DNA of 64,000 bases, taken from assembly GCF_019357495.1 (NCBI RefSeq), contig NZ_CP079110.1:372001-436000 (forward strand). Reading direction: 5' to 3'. A model generated the notes under the pieces. That model was not told the DNA's origin, did no database searches, and saw nothing but the letters and a program-made list of their open reading frames with translations. The stretch is from Nosocomiicoccus ampullae. GTDB taxonomy: Bacteria > Bacillota > Bacilli > Staphylococcales > Salinicoccaceae. Of the stretch, positions 51,115-59,629 are shown piece after piece (positions within the stretch are counted from its first letter, which is position 1; every line of letters starts with the position of its first letter). A program made the position numbers and the translations under genes.

Positions 51115-52893
51115 ATGACGTTAGAAATGTTATTTGTATTAGTCATGATTATCATAATGCTCATGCTTTTATTATTTGAAGTAATTCGAGCAGATTTTGT
51201 CGTATTTTTATTTTTAGTTATATTTTTAATGACAAATATGATTTCAACTGAAGATGCACTTAGTGGATTTAGTAACGAAGGACTTATGACGATATTACTA
51301 TTATTTATTGTCGCGAGTGCGATTGAAAAACACGGTGTTATTGAAGGAGTTATTTATAAGTTACTTGGCGATAACACTTCTCCTAGAATGGCACTTTTAA
51401 AACTCCTACCACCTGTCGGTGTGGCGTCGGGATTTTTAAATAATACACCTATCGTATTAGCACTCACACCAGTGATTAAAGATTGGGCGCTAAAGCGTGG
51501 ATTTAGTCCATCCAAATTTTTAATTCCGTTATCATATATTACGATTATCGGAGGAACACTCACATTAATTGGAACATCGACAAACTTAATTATTCATGGT
51601 CTACTCATTTCAGATGGTAAAGAAGGGTATAGCTTCTTCCAGCTTGCACCAGTTGGAATTTTTATATTAATTGTTGGTTTAATTTATCTTGTCACAATTG
51701 GGTATAAGTTACTTCCAACACATCTCGGGGCGACTGAAAAGATTGAGAGTGAAACAAAAGAGTTTTTAGCTGAAGCTGAGATCGGTGAAGATTTTGAGTA
51801 CTGTAACCATTCGGTGTTAGATGTGACAAAACATGCGCTAAAAGGAATATACATTATTGAAATTATCCGTGAAAAGCGTCCGCTTCCTGAAGTAAATGCT
51901 TATACATACGTGCAAGCAGGCGACAGAATTATATTTAGTGCAACATTAGAGTCAATTGGTAATATTAAAGATGTAAAGGGATTAACGTTACGTACAGGAA
52001 GTGAGTTGACGTTAGACGACTTACAAACGGATGATACTGTATTAATTGAAGCGGTCGTTTCGCACCGTTCGATACTCGTAGGAAAGACGTTAAAATCATC
52101 ACAGTTTAAAACGCGTTATCAGGCAGGGGTTATTGCGATTCATCGTAACAATAAGCGAATTAACTCAAAAGTTGGAGATATCGTATTAAAACCGGGGGAT
52201 ACGTTATTATTACTTGCGAATGAATCATTTTTAGATGTGAACCGCTATAGTGATGACTTTTACATCGTGACAAACTTAACACCACCAGATAAATTTATTA
52301 GAAATAAACGCCAAGGCCTTGGAGTATTACTTCTTCTTGGAGTAATGATTTCATTTGTCGTTCTCGGTATTTTATCGATGTTAAAGGCGATGCTTGTCAT
52401 GGTTGTGATACTGTCGTTATTAAAACTGATTACCCCAAGAGACGTTGTGACGTCTGTACAATTTGACGTTATTTTACTTATTGGAAGTGCGTTTGGTGTA
52501 GGTAAAGCAATCACAAACAGTGGACTTGCGTCATTTGTTGCTGAGCATATCGTTGATTTTGCAAAACCATTAGGGTTAATTGCTTTACTTACAGCACTCT
52601 ATATTATTACGAATATATTTACTGAACTCATTACAAATAGTGCAGCAGCTGTTATTATGTACCCGATTGCGATTGAAGTCGCTGAAATGATGAATGTTCA
52701 TTATCTCGGGATGGTGATTGCTGTAACGATTGCGGCGAGTAGTAGCTTTATAACACCGATCGGTTATCAGACGAACTTAATTGTGTACGGTCCTGGTGGA
52801 TATAAATTTACTGATTATATTAAAGTCGGAGTGCCGTTATCAATTATTACGATGATAATTTCCGTAATAGCGATATACTTTTTATGGTTTTAA
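51115..52893 (+). CDS. SLC13/DASS family permease with two RCK_C (TrkA-C) domains
   Basis: A 592-residue membrane protein. The two inverted transporter halves contain the family motifs NNTPIVLALTPVI, TLIGTSTNLIIHG, then TNSAAAVIMYPIA and TPIGYQTNLIVYGPGGY. Between them (about 220-380) lie two TrkA-C-like regulatory domains (GIYIIEIIREKRPLPEV, AGVIAIHRNNKRINSKVGDIVLKPGDTLLL, shown in part), a layout found in sulfate or dicarboxylate transporters of this family. The substrate is probably an anion such as sulfate. It stands alone. Confidence 0.87.
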   Translation: MTLEMLFVLVMIIIMLMLLLFEVIRADFVVFLFLVIFLMTNMISTEDALSGFSNEGLMTILLLFIVASAIEKHGVIEGVIYKLLGDNTSPRMALLKLLPPVGVASGFLNNTPIVLALTPVIKDWALKRGFSPSKFLIPLSYITIIGGTLTLIGTSTNLIIHGLLISDGKEGYSFFQLAPVGIFILIVGLIYLVTIGYKLLPTHLGATEKIESETKEFLAEAEIGEDFEYCNHSVLDVTKHALKGIYIIEIIREKRPLPEVNAYTYVQAGDRIIFSATLESIGNIKDVKGLTLRTGSELTLDDLQTDDTVLIEAVVSHRSILVGKTLKSSQFKTRYQAGVIAIHRNNKRINSKVGDIVLKPGDTLLLLANESFLDVNRYSDDFYIVTNLTPPDKFIRNKRQGLGVLLLLGVMISFVVLGILSMLKAMLVMVVILSLLKLITPRDVVTSVQFDVILLIGSAFGVGKAITNSGLASFVAEHIVDFAKPLGLIALLTALYIITNIFTELITNSAAAVIMYPIAIEVAEMMNVHYLGMVIAVTIAASSSFITPIGYQTNLIVYGPGGYKFTDYIKVGVPLSIITMIISVIAIYFLWF

Positions 52894-52957
52894 TGTTTAA
52901 GAAGAAGGTAAAGTGGTTATATATTAACTACACAACATTTTAGGAGGTAATTAGTCT

Positions 52958-53470
52958 ATGGCTAAAAAAGTCGCAGTATTAATGACAGATATGGTTGAAG
53001 ATAGTGAGTTTACAACTCCAAAAGATACAATTGTTGAAGCAGGATACGAAGTAGACGTTATTTCACCAGACGGTAAAGACGTTAAAGGTAAAAATGGCGG
53101 AAACTTTGAAGCACAAGCTTCAGTCGCGGATGCTAATCCTGAAGACTACGATGCTTTACTTGTACCTGGAGGGTTCTCACCAGATATCTTACGTGGTGAC
53201 GCTGAAGATAGACCTGCAAAATTCGCAAGTCATTTCTTAGAAAATGACAAACCAGTGTTCGCAATTTGCCACGGACCACAATTCTTAATTGATACTGGTC
53301 TTCTAAAAGGTAGAAACTTAACATCAGTTAAAAACGTTAAAACTGACTTAATCAACGCTGGTGCGGACTGGGAAGACAAATCAGTAATTGTCGACAAAAA
53401 CTTAATTACAAGTCGTACACCAGATGACTTTGATGACTTTACTCAAGCAATTAGTGAAACACTTAAGTAA
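52958..53470 (+). CDS. DJ-1/PfpI family protein (general stress protein 18 type)
   Basis: A 170-residue class I amidotransferase-like protein. The nucleophile elbow is AICHGPQ with Cys at about residue 105; the acidic partner lies in MVEDSEF near the N-terminus, and the GGFSPD loop is typical. Members (YraA, YfkM, S. aureus SAV1875) act as glyoxalase or deglycase and protect against methylglyoxal or oxidative damage. AGGAGGT precedes the ATG. Terminator shared with the next gene. Confidence 0.9.
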   Translation: MAKKVAVLMTDMVEDSEFTTPKDTIVEAGYEVDVISPDGKDVKGKNGGNFEAQASVADANPEDYDALLVPGGFSPDILRGDAEDRPAKFASHFLENDKPVFAICHGPQFLIDTGLLKGRNLTSVKNVKTDLINAGADWEDKSVIVDKNLITSRTPDDFDDFTQAISETLK

Positions 53471-53478
53471 TATAAATT

Positions 53479-53510
53479 AAAGGATGAGACAAAATGTCTC
53501 ATCCTTTTTT
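53479..53510. terminator. Bidirectional terminator after the DJ-1/PfpI gene
   Basis: 12-bp perfect stem AAAGGATGAGAC / GTCTCATCCTTT (53479-53490, 53496-53507) with long T-tract. Confidence 0.9.
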
Positions 53511-54160
53511 TATTGCACTGTTACAGTAATTGCTTTTGCATTTGGCTCACCGAATCGGTCGATGACTGTATATGCGATATAATATTCGCCTGTTTTATTT
53601 GTATCTACTTTATCTCCTACGATATGTACGTCTTCAGTAATATCGTGACCATCTGTGTCGATAACTGTGACGTTCTCTTTAGGGTCAAATGATTCTCCAG
53701 ACTGAATTGTGACGTCTTTTACATTTTCAAAAATGACTCTAGATCCCGAATTTTCTTTTGATGGAGACTTTGGAATTTCTGTAGATTCGTTTTGTGAAAC
53801 AGTAACGAGTCGGTTATTTTCATACCAAGCACCATCACTATTTGTTACTTTATATGTCAGTACATATTGACCTTCAGTATCAGTATCTACGTCACCATCA
53901 ACTTCAATATCAGATGTTAAATCCTCTGTTGAATCGACTGCGTACACTCCAGCAAGTGGGTCAAACTCATCTCCAACTTGAACATTTGTCTCATCGATAT
54001 TGTAGATCATTGGATAATTATTATTATACTCCTCAATGATTGACTCAATAGAAGTTGAATCATCATTATTTTCATCTTGAGGTAAATCAACATCTACTGC
54101 ATCTGTAGAAAATGCAGTCGGTAGTAAACCAATCATTATTTTTATTAAAGTAGTTTTCAT
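53510..54160 (-). CDS. Secreted protein with two DUF5011-like Ig domains
   Basis: A 216-residue exported protein: signal MKTTLIKIMIGLLPTAFS (about 1-20), an Asp/Asn-rich spacer, then two bacterial Ig-like units of the DUF5011 type (about 55-125 and 145-215), each with the strand pair VQVGDEFDP or IQSGESFDP and ending YVLTYKVTNSDG or YYIAYTVIDRFG. No LPxTG, transmembrane anchor or wall-binding repeat follows, so it is probably free or a shortened remnant of a longer surface protein. ATG 54160 follows GAAGGAG. Confidence 0.75.
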   Translation of the reverse strand: MKTTLIKIMIGLLPTAFSTDAVDVDLPQDENNDDSTSIESIIEEYNNNYPMIYNIDETNVQVGDEFDPLAGVYAVDSTEDLTSDIEVDGDVDTDTEGQYVLTYKVTNSDGAWYENNRLVTVSQNESTEIPKSPSKENSGSRVIFENVKDVTIQSGESFDPKENVTVIDTDGHDITEDVHIVGDKVDTNKTGEYYIAYTVIDRFGEPNAKAITVTVQ

Positions 54161-54270
54161 ACTAAATTCTCCTTCGAACATCTTAATAATAGTTTACTAT
54201 GAATTTGAAAAAGAAAAAAGTAGTATCAGAAGTAATAGAAGCGTTTAAGTAATATAAATTATGAAAGAAA

Positions 54271-54300
54271 TAAAAAAAGGTATGCCGAGGCATACCTTAA
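54271..54300 (-). terminator. Terminator of folD
   Basis: AAGGTATGCC / GGCATACCTT palindrome (54277-54298); on the minus strand it is followed by a run of T. Confidence 0.8.
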
Positions 54301-54316
54301 AAAATTATAAAACATA

Positions 54317-55168
54317 TTATTCAATGTTATTTGCGCGTTTAGCAGCGATTAATGCGTTGTTAAGTACCATTGTAATTGTTAATGGACCAACCCCACCTGG
54401 TACTGGTGTGATGTAGCTTGCAACTTCTTGTGCTGAGTCAAAATCAACATCTCCAACAAGTTTACCATCAACTACAGTGTTACCAACGTCAATAACGATT
54501 GCACCTTCTTTAAGGTCTTCACCTTTAACAAGACCTGGTTTACCAACTGCAGATACAACAACATCAAAGTCTTTAAGCTTTTCAACCATATTTTTAGTGC
54601 GTGAGTGCATTAATGTCACTGTTGCATTTTCGTTAGTGAGTAATTTCGCAACCGGTTGTCCAACGATATGTGAACGACCAATAACTGCAACATCTTTACC
54701 TTCAAGTGATCCAGTATGTTTTAATAATTCCATAATTCCAAGTGGTGTACATGGAATGAATGTTTCTTGACCAGTGTAAAGACGACCGATGTTGATTGGG
54801 CTAAAACCATCCACGTCTTTTTCAGGTGCGATTGCTTCAAGAACTTTATTTTCATCGACTTGTTTTGGAAGAGGTACTTGTACTAAAATACCGTGTACAT
54901 TTTCGTCTTCATTTAAACGACGTACAGTATCTAGAACTTCTTCTTCAGTTGCACTTTCTTCTAAGTGTACGATATCAGAAGCCATACCAATTTTTTCTGC
55001 TGCTTTATTTTTTGATTTTACGTAAGATAGTGAAGCACCATCATTACCAACAATTACTACTGTTAAGTTTGGAGTAATTCCTTTTTCTTTTAGTGCTTCT
55101 ACTTGTTCTTGTAAACCTGCGCGGTAATCTTTAGCGATTTCGCGACCATTTAATAATTCTGCTGACAT
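54317..55168 (-). CDS. folD: Methylenetetrahydrofolate dehydrogenase/cyclohydrolase FolD
   Basis: A 283-residue bifunctional enzyme that turns 5,10-methylene-THF into 10-formyl-THF, the formyl donor for purines and initiator t[17 protein letters not shown] carries the catalytic Lys, GRSHIVGQP the NADP-binding loop, and [17 protein letters not shown] the C-terminal signature. In S. aureus it lies beside the pur operon; here it is back to back with purD. AGGAGG precedes the ATG at 55168. Confidence 0.97.
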   Translation of the reverse strand: MSAELLNGREIAKDYRAGLQEQVEALKEKGITPNLTVVIVGNDGASLSYVKSKNKAAEKIGMASDIVHLEESATEEEVLDTVRRLNEDENVHGILVQVPLPKQVDENKVLEAIAPEKDVDGFSPINIGRLYTGQETFIPCTPLGIMELLKHTGSLEGKDVAVIGRSHIVGQPVAKLLTNENATVTLMHSRTKNMVEKLKDFDVVVSAVGKPGLVKGEDLKEGAIVIDVGNTVVDGKLVGDVDFDSAQEVASYITPVPGGVGPLTITMVLNNALIAAKRANNIE

Positions 55169-55323
55169 GAAAAGTCCTCCTAATGTTTGTTACTTTCATT
55201 ATTACAAATTCTACTAAAAATTTCTAGTGTAGACGATTAGTCAAATACATACACGTAGCATTTCCATATTGAAAACGTTTTTTGTATAATGTAACTAGAA
55301 AAGCAAACTTAGGAGAATGTAAA
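55169..55323 (+). promoter_or_regulatory. folD-purD divergent control region
   Basis: TTCCAT (55262-55267), 17-base spacer and TATAAT (55285-55290) form a plausible purD promoter. I see neither a purine riboswitch nor a clear PurR box pair. TGAAAACGTTTTTT at 55270-55283 resembles a catabolite (cre) site only in its left half. Confidence 0.4.
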
Positions 55324-56604
55324 ATGAATGTAGCAGTTATAGGTAGTGGCGGCAGAGAACACGCAATCGTTAAGATGCTTGCTGACTCTAAAGCCGCGGA
55401 CAACATCATTGCAATACCTGGTAATGCTGGCATGAATGACATTTGTGAAGTGATGTACCGTGTAGATCCAAATGATTTTGATGCAATTGCAGGTATTTGT
55501 ATCGAGCATCAAATTGACTGGGTCATTATTGGGCCACCGGAGCCACTTGAAAAAGGGCTTGCAGACTTTTTAATCGATGAATATGGTCTGACTGTATTCG
55601 GTCCACGTAGACACGAGGCGTCAATTGAAACTTCAAAAATTTTTACAAAACAGTTATTAGATAAATACAACATTCCAACTGCGGATTATAAAATATTTTC
55701 AAATTATAATGAAGCAAAAAATTTCTTAGAGAATACGGACTTTCCAGTCGTTATTAAACACGACGGGCTTGGAGATATTACAAAAGTCGTCGTCGCTAAC
55801 AATTTAGATGAAAGCATTGAAGCACTCGATCACATCGCTCAGTTTAAAGCTGAAGATACACTAAAAATCGAACCAATTATTATCGAAGAGTATTTAGACG
55901 GTGAAGAATTTTCACTTATGGTGCTTGTCAATGAAGATGTGTTTCATCCGTTTGAAATTATTGCTCAAGACCATAAGTCCGCTTATAAAAAGGGTGTTGG
56001 CCCAAATACTGACGGAATGGGGGCGTATGCACCAGTCACACATATAGACGAAACGATTCGTCAAGAAGCAATTGATAAACTTGTCGCACCAACGGTTCAA
56101 GCAATGGTTGAAGAAGGAATGAACTACTTTGGTGTATTATATCTCGGTGCTATGAATACTAAAGACGGTGTAAAAGTGATTGAGTATAACGCACGTTTTG
56201 GTGATCCAGAAGCTCAAGTATTAATGAGTATGCTAGAAAATGACTTTTTAAATATGTTAGAGAAACTAAAACGTAAAGAACCTTTTGAAATGAAGTGGAA
56301 AGAGGGCTATATGGCAGGTGTAGTACTTGCGACAAAAGACTATCCATATAAAGAAAATTTTGGTCTTCCACTAGAGTTTCCGGAAGAGTTAAAAAAGCAC
56401 ATGTATATTAGTGGAGTATCTCAAAAAGAAGACGGTAGTTATATTTCGAGTAAAGGACAAGTACTTATGGTTTGTAATCACGGAGATACGATTGAAAAAG
56501 CGCTAGATAACGTGTATGAAAATATCCAGCTAATTAAATATAACGATGGTGATTTTTATTATAGAGAAGATATTGGACACCGCGCGTTATATCGAAATAA
56601 GTAA
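55324..56604 (+). CDS. purD: PurD-like phosphoribosylamine-glycine ligase, divergent
   Basis: A 426-residue ATP-grasp protein with the PurD plan: GSGGREHAI (N-domain), GPPEPLEKG (usual GPEAPL), GPNTDGMGAYAPV and IEYNARFGDPEAQ (metal and ATP ligands). It departs from the family in the ATP-grasp loop: VIKHDGLGDITKVVVA replaces the near-universal K-A-D-G-L-A-A-G-K-G-V. It also has an extra C-terminal stretch YYREDIGHRALYRNK typical of real PurD. It is alone: no other purine gene lies within the window. It could be a relaxed or repurposed GAR synthetase. Confidence 0.85.
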   Translation: MNVAVIGSGGREHAIVKMLADSKAADNIIAIPGNAGMNDICEVMYRVDPNDFDAIAGICIEHQIDWVIIGPPEPLEKGLADFLIDEYGLTVFGPRRHEASIETSKIFTKQLLDKYNIPTADYKIFSNYNEAKNFLENTDFPVVIKHDGLGDITKVVVANNLDESIEALDHIAQFKAEDTLKIEPIIIEEYLDGEEFSLMVLVNEDVFHPFEIIAQDHKSAYKKGVGPNTDGMGAYAPVTHIDETIRQEAIDKLVAPTVQAMVEEGMNYFGVLYLGAMNTKDGVKVIEYNARFGDPEAQVLMSMLENDFLNMLEKLKRKEPFEMKWKEGYMAGVVLATKDYPYKENFGLPLEFPEELKKHMYISGVSQKEDGSYISSKGQVLMVCNHGDTIEKALDNVYENIQLIKYNDGDFYYREDIGHRALYRNK

Positions 56605-56629
56605 AGACGAGCGAAGCTCGTCTTTTTAT
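56605..56629 (+). terminator. Terminator of purD
   Basis: AGACGAGC / GCTCGTCT (56605-56612, 56616-56623) around GAA, followed by TTTTT. Confidence 0.85.
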
Positions 56630-56681
56630 ATTAAATGATTTAAATTGTCGTTTTAGTTATAATATTTTAAGAGGTGAAACG

Positions 56682-57935
56682 ATGTATACACGTTTTAATG
56701 ACCATAAGGAAACGATCGCTTGTTCGTTGCTTGGGATATTTTTTTTAATACAAGGATTATTTATTTTAATTAATTATAAAGGAATTACAACACCTGAAAG
56801 TGGATCTAACGAGAAAGTAAAAAATGTGTTTGATTTTATTAATATTTTCTTTATCGAACTTAGAAATATATTAGGTGTAGTCTTTCAGCACTCGCCATTA
56901 ATTACTATTTTAACTGGTGTTATTTTAGTTGCGATTGGTGGGGTAATGTTTAAGTTCTCTAGAGTGATGAACCGTACAACGTATTATGACAGACGTTTTA
57001 TCGTCTTCTTCTTTAGTTTAACGTTTTTAATGTTTATTTGGACAACTGTTTTAATGTCTAACGTCTACGGTTGGACGAGTATGCTATTTTTAGTCGCGTT
57101 TATTGTACATATGATTTATAACGTTTTTAACGAATATTTTGATAAGAAATACCGAAAAGCACACTATTTAGTGATTCTATTTTTCTATGCTGTTGCGTAC
57201 TTCTTTACACAAAATAGTGTCTATAACAATATCGATTCTGGTTTAAGACCTACGGATGTTCTTTCAATTAATATGTACTTTACGATGACGTGGATACTTG
57301 GCTTACTGAGTCTATCAGTTGGTGTGTTTTTATCTAAATCAGAAAACATTTTAAAGCGTCCAGTAAAAGAAGAAAAAAATGAGATGTCGCGTGTCGCATC
57401 GAGACGTAAATTAAAGTTTGACGTCGATGTGAATAAGTATTTTAAATTTATGCAGCCAGTTTATAATTTTAGAGATAAAATTATCCAAAAGTTTTATGAT
57501 TTCTTTGAAATACAGCCGGTGAAATGGATAAGAGTGAACTATATTGAACTCGTACTCGGAATATTAACTTTACTCGTTATATTTTTAGAGTTTAACAACC
57601 GTAACAACGTTGTCTTTGAAGGATTATTTAAAATTTCAAATATTAAATATATGTATGAATGGTTTAACTTAGCACTTACATTTGTACTCGCATTACTTTA
57701 CATTATTTTTACGATTTTAAATACGGTAAGAAATACAGCATATAACCGTCAAATGATTATAATTGTTGCATTATGGTTAAAAGTAACTACAAGCTTATTT
57801 ATAACGCTATTTAGAGATGTCGAGTTAAGTATATTTATACTTCCGTTGAACTTTGCACTCGTGTTACTTACGACACCACTTTTATTAATGAGTATATTTA
57901 AAACCTTTAGAGGTGAAAAAGATGAAAAAGCATAA
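56682..57935 (+). CDS. Polytopic membrane protein of unknown function
   Basis: I do not recognise this 417-residue protein. About ten hydrophobic helices are seen, in two blocks (about 12-220 and 285-405) split by a basic cytoplasmic loop (about 225-280: RPVKEEKNEMSRVASRRKLKF, shown in part). There is no transporter motif I know. Its last 14 bases overlap the formimidoylglutamase-like gene, so the two are translationally coupled. AGAGGTG precedes the ATG. Confidence 0.7.
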   Translation: MYTRFNDHKETIACSLLGIFFLIQGLFILINYKGITTPESGSNEKVKNVFDFINIFFIELRNILGVVFQHSPLITILTGVILVAIGGVMFKFSRVMNRTTYYDRRFIVFFFSLTFLMFIWTTVLMSNVYGWTSMLFLVAFIVHMIYNVFNEYFDKKYRKAHYLVILFFYAVAYFFTQNSVYNNIDSGLRPTDVLSINMYFTMTWILGLLSLSVGVFLSKSENILKRPVKEEKNEMSRVASRRKLKFDVDVNKYFKFMQPVYNFRDKIIQKFYDFFEIQPVKWIRVNYIELVLGILTLLVIFLEFNNRNNVVFEGLFKISNIKYMYEWFNLALTFVLALLYIIFTILNTVRNTAYNRQMIIIVALWLKVTTSLFITLFRDVELSIFILPLNFALVLLTTPLLLMSIFKTFRGEKDEKA

Positions 57936-58806
57936 TTATAGTGGACGTATTGACTCAAATCGTCCAGAACGGTTTCATCAAATTGTTGAACCATATACGA
58001 ATGAGGCAAATAGTGACGTAATCATTGGGTTTATGTCTGACGAAGGTGTTAGAAGAAATAAAGGACGTATTGGAGCAAAAGAAGCACCTGAAAAAATTAG
58101 AGAAAAATTATCTTCTCTTTCATATACGTCACCAATATTTGATGCTGGCAGTGTTGAAGGTACTGAAGATCTTGAAACATCTCAGCAAATACTCGGTAAA
58201 GCAGTCAGCAAATTACTGAGTCATGATAACTTCCCAGTCATTTTAGGTGGCGGACATGAAACAGCATATGGTCACTATTTAGGAGTGCGTGATGTTTATA
58301 AAGATAAACGCATCGCAGTATTAAACATCGACGCACATTTTGATCTAAGAAATGAAGAAAAAAGTTCTGGTACGATGTTTTACGAAATGTTAAGTGAAGA
58401 CGATAAGATTGACTACTTTGTCATCGGAATTCAACCGTTTAGTAATACGAAATCACTGTATGAAAATGCAGAGAAATTTAACGTTAAGTATTGGACACTT
58501 GATGAGTTACGTAATGATTCGTATTTATCCGCAATAAAAACAGCACTTGAAGACTATGATTATGTATTTATGACATTATGTATGGATAGTATTCAGCAGT
58601 CATATGCTCCAGGAACAAGTGCCCCAGCACCTAACGGATTTACTGCTGAAGAAATTATTAAAACAGTGAAATATTTCGCATCACTAGAAAATCTTTCATC
58701 GTTTGATATTTCAGAAGTGTCGCCACCACTAGACATCGACGACCGTACATCAAGTCTAGCGGCGTTAATTGTGATAACATTATTAAATGAAAGAAACAGT
58801 AATTAG
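57922..58806 (+). CDS. hutG: Formimidoylglutamase-like arginase-fold hydrolase
   Basis: A 294-residue ureohydrolase. The Mn ligands are in GGGHETAYG (His), NIDAHFDLR (Asp, His, Asp) and CMDSIQQSYAPGTSAP (Asp); the first Asp of the usual D-x-D pair is Cys here, as I recall from several formimidoylglutamases. SSGTMF and APAPNGFT fit HutG rather than arginase. The enzyme would release formamide from N-formimidoyl-glutamate, the last step of histidine breakdown, but no other hut gene is nearby. ATG 57922 follows AGAGGTG by six bases; the GTG at 57913 is inside that site. Confidence 0.78.
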   Translation: MKKHNYSGRIDSNRPERFHQIVEPYTNEANSDVIIGFMSDEGVRRNKGRIGAKEAPEKIREKLSSLSYTSPIFDAGSVEGTEDLETSQQILGKAVSKLLSHDNFPVILGGGHETAYGHYLGVRDVYKDKRIAVLNIDAHFDLRNEEKSSGTMFYEMLSEDDKIDYFVIGIQPFSNTKSLYENAEKFNVKYWTLDELRNDSYLSAIKTALEDYDYVFMTLCMDSIQQSYAPGTSAPAPNGFTAEEIIKTVKYFASLENLSSFDISEVSPPLDIDDRTSSLAALIVITLLNERNSN

Positions 58807-58816
58807 GAGGATTATC

Positions 58817-59266
58817 ATGAATGAATTTACAGATCAACAATTAAATGCAAAAATTCAAGAGGCAAGAGAACTCGTTAAGAAAAAAGCAATTAAATCAGGT
58901 GTTGCTGCAGCACTTCCAGTACCTCTTTTAGACTTAGGTACAGACGTTAAATATATGGCAGAAATTGAAGATGAAATTAATGAAGTTTTCGGTGTAACGA
59001 AAAAAGACATCGAAGATAATGCGGATGCTCTTAAAACACGTATCATGATTATGTTTTCTAGTGGTGCGGGTGATGTTGTGTCTAAGTTTTCATCGAAAGT
59101 ATTATTAAAAGCTGTCGGTGGTTTTTCTAAAAAAGATAAAAAACCATCACTTGCCGTATCTAAAGTGATTACACACAGTGTAAATGGAGTTGTAAGTTTT
59201 TATCTTATGAAAAAGCTCGGCGACAGTCATATTGATTTTGTTGTAAAACAACTTAAAAATTCATAA
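58817..59266 (+). CDS. DUF697-like small membrane-associated protein
   Basis: A 149-residue protein. A charged helix (1-25) leads to AIKSGVAAALPVPLLDLGTDVKY, close to the glycine/proline hydrophobic segment of DUF697 proteins (VPIPGADL type), and a second amphipathic segment FSSKVLLKAVGG. It may sit at the membrane. The family is of unknown function and is often tied to small GTPases. It follows the HutG-like gene after 10 bases with AGGAGG, so it is in the same operon. Confidence 0.62.
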   Translation: MNEFTDQQLNAKIQEARELVKKKAIKSGVAAALPVPLLDLGTDVKYMAEIEDEINEVFGVTKKDIEDNADALKTRIMIMFSSGAGDVVSKFSSKVLLKAVGGFSKKDKKPSLAVSKVITHSVNGVVSFYLMKKLGDSHIDFVVKQLKNS

Positions 59267-59298
59267 ATGTGTAATAACTTTTAATGAAATTCTCTGTG

Positions 59299-59323
59299 AA
59301 ATCGTGTACAATTATTATAATTC
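59299..59323 (+). promoter_or_regulatory. ptsHI promoter with cre-like site
   Basis: TGAAATCGTGTACA (59299-59312) matches the CcpA cre consensus TGWAANCGNTNWCA at 13 of 14 positions and overlaps the spacer before -10 TATAAT (59318-59323). The -35 is weak. CcpA control of ptsHI would be a feedback loop, since HPr-Ser-P is the CcpA cofactor. Confidence 0.5.
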
Positions 59324-59356
59324 ATATGTTTAGGCGTTTTGTAAAGGAGAGAGAAC

Positions 59357-59629
59357 ATGCAGAAAAAAACGTTTTCTGTTGTCGATGAAACAGGTATCCA
59401 TGCGAGACCTGCGACTAAACTTGTACAAACAGCAACAAAGTTTAAGTCTAACATTGACCTAGAATATAACAGTAAAAAAGTAAATCTCAAATCTATCATG
59501 GGTGTAATGTCACTTGGTGTTGGAAAAGGCGCGGAGATTACAATTCACACATACGGTGATGACGAGACAGAAGCACTTCAAGCCATTCAAGATACATTGA
59601 TCCATGAAGGTTTGATAGGTGATGAGTAA
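59357..59629 (+). CDS. ptsH: Phosphocarrier protein HPr
   Basis: A 90-residue HPr. The active His (residue 15) is in GIHARPA, and the regulatory Ser (about 46) in [11 protein letters not shown], phosphorylated by HPr kinase for CcpA control. It takes phosphate from enzyme I and passes it to the sugar-specific EII proteins. AAAGGAG precedes the ATG. The end overlaps ptsI. Confidence 0.97.
   Translation: MQKKTFSVVDETGIHARPATKLVQTATKFKSNIDLEYNSKKVNLKSIMGVMSLGVGKGAEITIHTYGDDETEALQAIQDTLIHEGLIGDE

Noticed and set aside
55169-55323. Purine riboswitch or PurR boxes before purD
   Set aside because: No aptamer-like conserved elements or paired PurR boxes were visible.
58570-58625. Missing metal-binding Asp in the HutG-like enzyme
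   Set aside because: The Cys-Met-Asp variant of the D-x-D motif is, as far as I recall, common in formimidoylglutamases; not evidence of inactivity.
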